In this document: positions 42,940 to 44,306 of the stretch, one piece after another
How the letters are laid out: the number at the start of each line of letters is the position of its first letter
Numbering within the stretch: the stretch's first letter is position 1
Origin: Nitrosomonas oligotropha
GTDB lineage: Bacteria; Pseudomonadota; Gammaproteobacteria; Burkholderiales; Nitrosomonadaceae
Direction: 5' to 3'
Assembly: GCF_900106555.1 (NCBI RefSeq)
Contig: NZ_FNOE01000023.1
Coordinates: 1-44,306 of the forward strand
Length of the DNA: 44,306 nucleotides
Program-made: the position numbers and the translations under genes
Notes under the pieces: generated by a model
What the model was told of the DNA's origin: nothing
The model's input: the letters and a program-made list of their open reading frames with translations, nothing else
The model's database searches: none

Positions 42940-43299
42940 CTAGAATGAGCGGTTATCACCTTGATAATTAGTGAAAAATCCTACAGCAATAATAATAACT
43001 CCCATTGCAATAAAAAAGTTGCTAGCTAAAATCTCGTCGGAGAAACTAAGGGCAAAAGGTGCAATAATTAATGCTGGCCCAACAACGCGCTCAATCCAAC
43101 CTTGTACAATAAATGGTATAAGCTTAAAAGCGGCAGTGGGAAACCCGGAAATTAGCGTCACAACAAGATGAGCTGCTGCTAATCCGTAAGACAATATAGC
43201 AGGCACCTTGCTCAAATCCAGTAATGTTGGAGCTAGCGCGAATATAACAACTGTAAGAAAATCTAAGTACCCATGACTACGAGGTGAAATTATCTTCAT
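42940..43299 (-). CDS. SPW-repeat-like small integral membrane protein
   Basis: A 119-residue protein. From ATG 43299 it reads MKIISPRSHGYLDFLTVVIFALAPTLL, with four hydrophobic helices. The SPRSHGYLDF opening and the helix spacing fit the SPW-repeat family of unknown function. AAAGGA lies 9 nt before this start; the frame extends 19 codons further, but those are polar and unsupported. It is transcribed from the same strand as the interrupted Crp-like gene upstream. Probably chromosomal or older cargo and not part of the transfer system. Confidence 0.7.
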   Translation of the reverse strand: MKIISPRSHGYLDFLTVVIFALAPTLLDLSKVPAILSYGLAAAHLVVTLISGFPTAAFKLIPFIVQGWIERVVGPALIIAPFALSFSDEILASNFFIAMGVIIIAVGFFTNYQGDNRSF

Positions 43300-43395
43300 T
43301 AGAGCATTCCTTTTATTAAAGATGATGATATGTGGTACTTTAATAGAATGCTTCACTTAAGTCTGTTATTTAGAAAACACCTTCCATGAAAAAAG

Positions 43396-43917
43396 TCACG
43401 ACTCAGATGAAAGCTCAATTGATATTAAAGCTGGATCATTAATACAAATTTGTTCTCTCGTATAATTCAATACCCCCTGATTTCTAAAATTATTCATAAT
43501 AGTGCTTACAACAGAGCGACTTGCACCTACTAGATCTGCCAGCTCTTGTTGGGTAAGAAAAATTTCCAGCGCATATCCATGTAGACATCGTGTTCCAAAT
43601 AATTGAGCAAGTTCAAAAAGCATTTTGATAACCCTTTGCTTGACTGGCTGAGTATGAGTAGCAATCAATTTGCGTTCGATCTGTTGCTTGCGAGCATAGA
43701 TTGATGTTAAAACTGACCAGGATAAATCGCTTCGCAAAGTTATTAATTGCTTGAAGTCATTACATTCAATGCGATAAATATCAACCTTCCCGAGTGCCTG
43801 AGCGTTTTCTTCCATAACATGATCAGCATTCACTATATCCAGACATCCGACTATATCTCCTTTACTTAGGAGCGCAAAAGTAAGCTCATTTCCTTGTGCA
43901 GTTAGATGTAAGAATTC
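43396..43917 (-). pseudogene. Crp/Fnr-family regulator truncated by an IS481-like insertion
   Basis: The C-terminal half is a normal Crp-type winged helix (FLTQQELADLVGASRSVVSTIMNNF) after the long dimerisation helix. Reading further upstream the same frame gives LTFALLSKGDIVG, the typical end of the cyclic-nucleotide-binding beta barrel, but it then hits a stop at 43918-43920 exactly where the insertion sequence begins. So the first part of the effector domain is missing. An internal GTG at 43833 could give a 145-residue fragment keeping the HTH. Most likely inactive, or altered in effector response. Confidence 0.75.
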
Positions 43918-43928
43918 CTAGTGTTGTT

Positions 43929-43952
43929 TACAGTATTCAGGAGAATACTGTA
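43929..43952 (+). promoter_or_regulatory. Hairpin with the ribosome binding site in its loop
   Basis: TACAGTATTC-AGGA-GAATACTGTA is a perfect 10-bp inverted repeat whose 4-nt loop contains most of the AGGAG ribosome site, just before ATG 43954. Insertion sequences often hide the transposase ribosome site in structure that forms on read-through transcripts. Here the loop placement would leave it partly exposed. Confidence 0.55.
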
Positions 43953-43953
43953 G

Positions 43954-44306
43954 ATGAACATACACAAACGCACTCGCTTAACATTATTGGATCGTCAGGA
44001 AATCTGGCGGCTATATCAAACCCGGTTGTGGAAGGTAGTTCAGCTGGCAGAACACTTCCACGTCAGCCGCCCAACGATTTATGACGTACTGAAACGAGCC
44101 AGGCTACAGGAATTTACTCCGCGTGACAGTACCAACCAACGGTTCAAGACGTTGCAGTATGGCCTTAAACGTCTGGCCAAGGTCGAGCAAGCCATCCAGG
44201 AACGTCTCAAGCGTGAAGCGAAACGCTATAACAAATCTTACCCGGGCGAGCTCGTTCATTTCGATACCAAGCGGCTTCCCTTCTTGAAAGGACAATCTGC
44301 CAATGA
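43954..44306 (+). CDS. IS481-like transposase, N-terminal part
   Basis: 117 codons, open at the right edge. The N-terminal HTH (MNIHKRTRLTLLDRQEIWRL; VVQLAEHFHVSRPTIYDVLKRA) is followed by the start of the integrase core with PGELVHFDTKRLP, where the Asp is the first residue of the DDE triad. This is the IS481 pattern. The ribosome site AGGAG is 10 nt upstream, within the hairpin loop. The rest of the gene lies outside the window. Confidence 0.85.
   Translation, partial: MNIHKRTRLTLLDRQEIWRLYQTRLWKVVQLAEHFHVSRPTIYDVLKRARLQEFTPRDSTNQRFKTLQYGLKRLAKVEQAIQERLKREAKRYNKSYPGELVHFDTKRLPFLKGQSAN

Larger units (their letters stand above)
43922..44306 (+). mobile_element. Left end of an IS481-like insertion sequence
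   Basis: The element appears to start at about 43920-43922 (TGTTGTTTACAG...), immediately after the broken Crp-like frame, and runs past the window edge. It contains a transposase and a leader hairpin. Base composition rises here relative to the neighbouring DNA. The exact terminal repeat cannot be confirmed without the other end. Confidence 0.65.

Noticed and set aside
1..44306. CRISPR arrays, tRNA or rRNA genes
   Set aside because: No regularly spaced repeats, cloverleaf sequences or conserved rRNA segments were seen on reading through; a dedicated scan would be needed to exclude divergent ones.

Overview
The window looks like the backbone of an IncP/RP4-type conjugative element (plasmid or integrated element, MPF-T type) with a cargo block of about 25 kb between its two transfer regions. 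The host is probably a betaproteobacterium. A nitrifier such as Nitrosomonas is a guess from gene style and moderate GC, with no rRNA or tRNA here to settle it.

Layout: (1) 1-6.5 kb is a Tra1-like block: traG coupling protein (5' end outside the window), traF pilin peptidase, a small acidic protein in the traD position, a traC-like ArdC/zincin/Toprim primase, and a RadC-like JAB protein. (2) 6.5-9.0 kb holds a hipBA toxin-antitoxin pair, a YedK/HMCES-like (SRAP) protein lacking the catalytic Cys2, and an HU protein. (3) 9.4-18.4 kb is a tightly coupled five-gene restriction operon: hsdM1, a DUF262 protein, hsdM2, hsdS, hsdR. (4) 18.9-23.0 kb has a membrane-anchored HEAT-repeat protein facing a compact RiPP operon. 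That operon encodes a 63-aa precursor ending in Tyr-Asp-Arg, Val, His-Asn-Arg, His-Asn-Arg, a radical SAM/SPASM maturase, a 2OG-Fe(II) oxygenase and an HExxH-type putative peptide hydroxylase. (5) 23.2-24.0 kb is a graveyard of gene relics. (6) 24.2-29.3 kb is one 1701-aa protein with an N-terminal SIR2 NADase-like domain and a STAND-like centre whose P-loop is degenerate, probably a defence protein. (7) 29.4-42.4 kb carries kfrB and parB/korB on the minus strand, then trbA and the complete run trbB-C-D-E-F-G-H-I-J-K-L plus a trbN-like transglycosylase on the plus strand. (8) 42.5-44.3 kb is a scarred edge: an IS5-family transposase relic, an SPW-type membrane protein, a Crp/Fnr regulator cut by an IS481-like element, and the start of that element's transposase.

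How it fits together: TraG couples DNA to the Trb type IV secretion channel. TraF would process the TrbC pilin although the two genes lie 31 kb apart. TraC would travel with the DNA and prime it in the recipient. TrbA and KorB/ParB probably regulate trb through palindromes just upstream of trbA and trbB. The relaxase and oriT must lie left of the window. The cargo is a mix of stabilisation (hipBA), defence (type I R-M with DUF262, SIR2-STAND) and peptide natural-product genes.

The best candidate for an unusual system is the RiPP operon at 20281-23038, with a predicted His/Tyr-cyclophane peptide and two unrelated oxygenases. Next are the SIR2-STAND protein with a dead-looking P-loop, the hsdM-DUF262-hsdM arrangement and the Cys-less SRAP protein. 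All functions are read from motifs by eye; no database search was possible.
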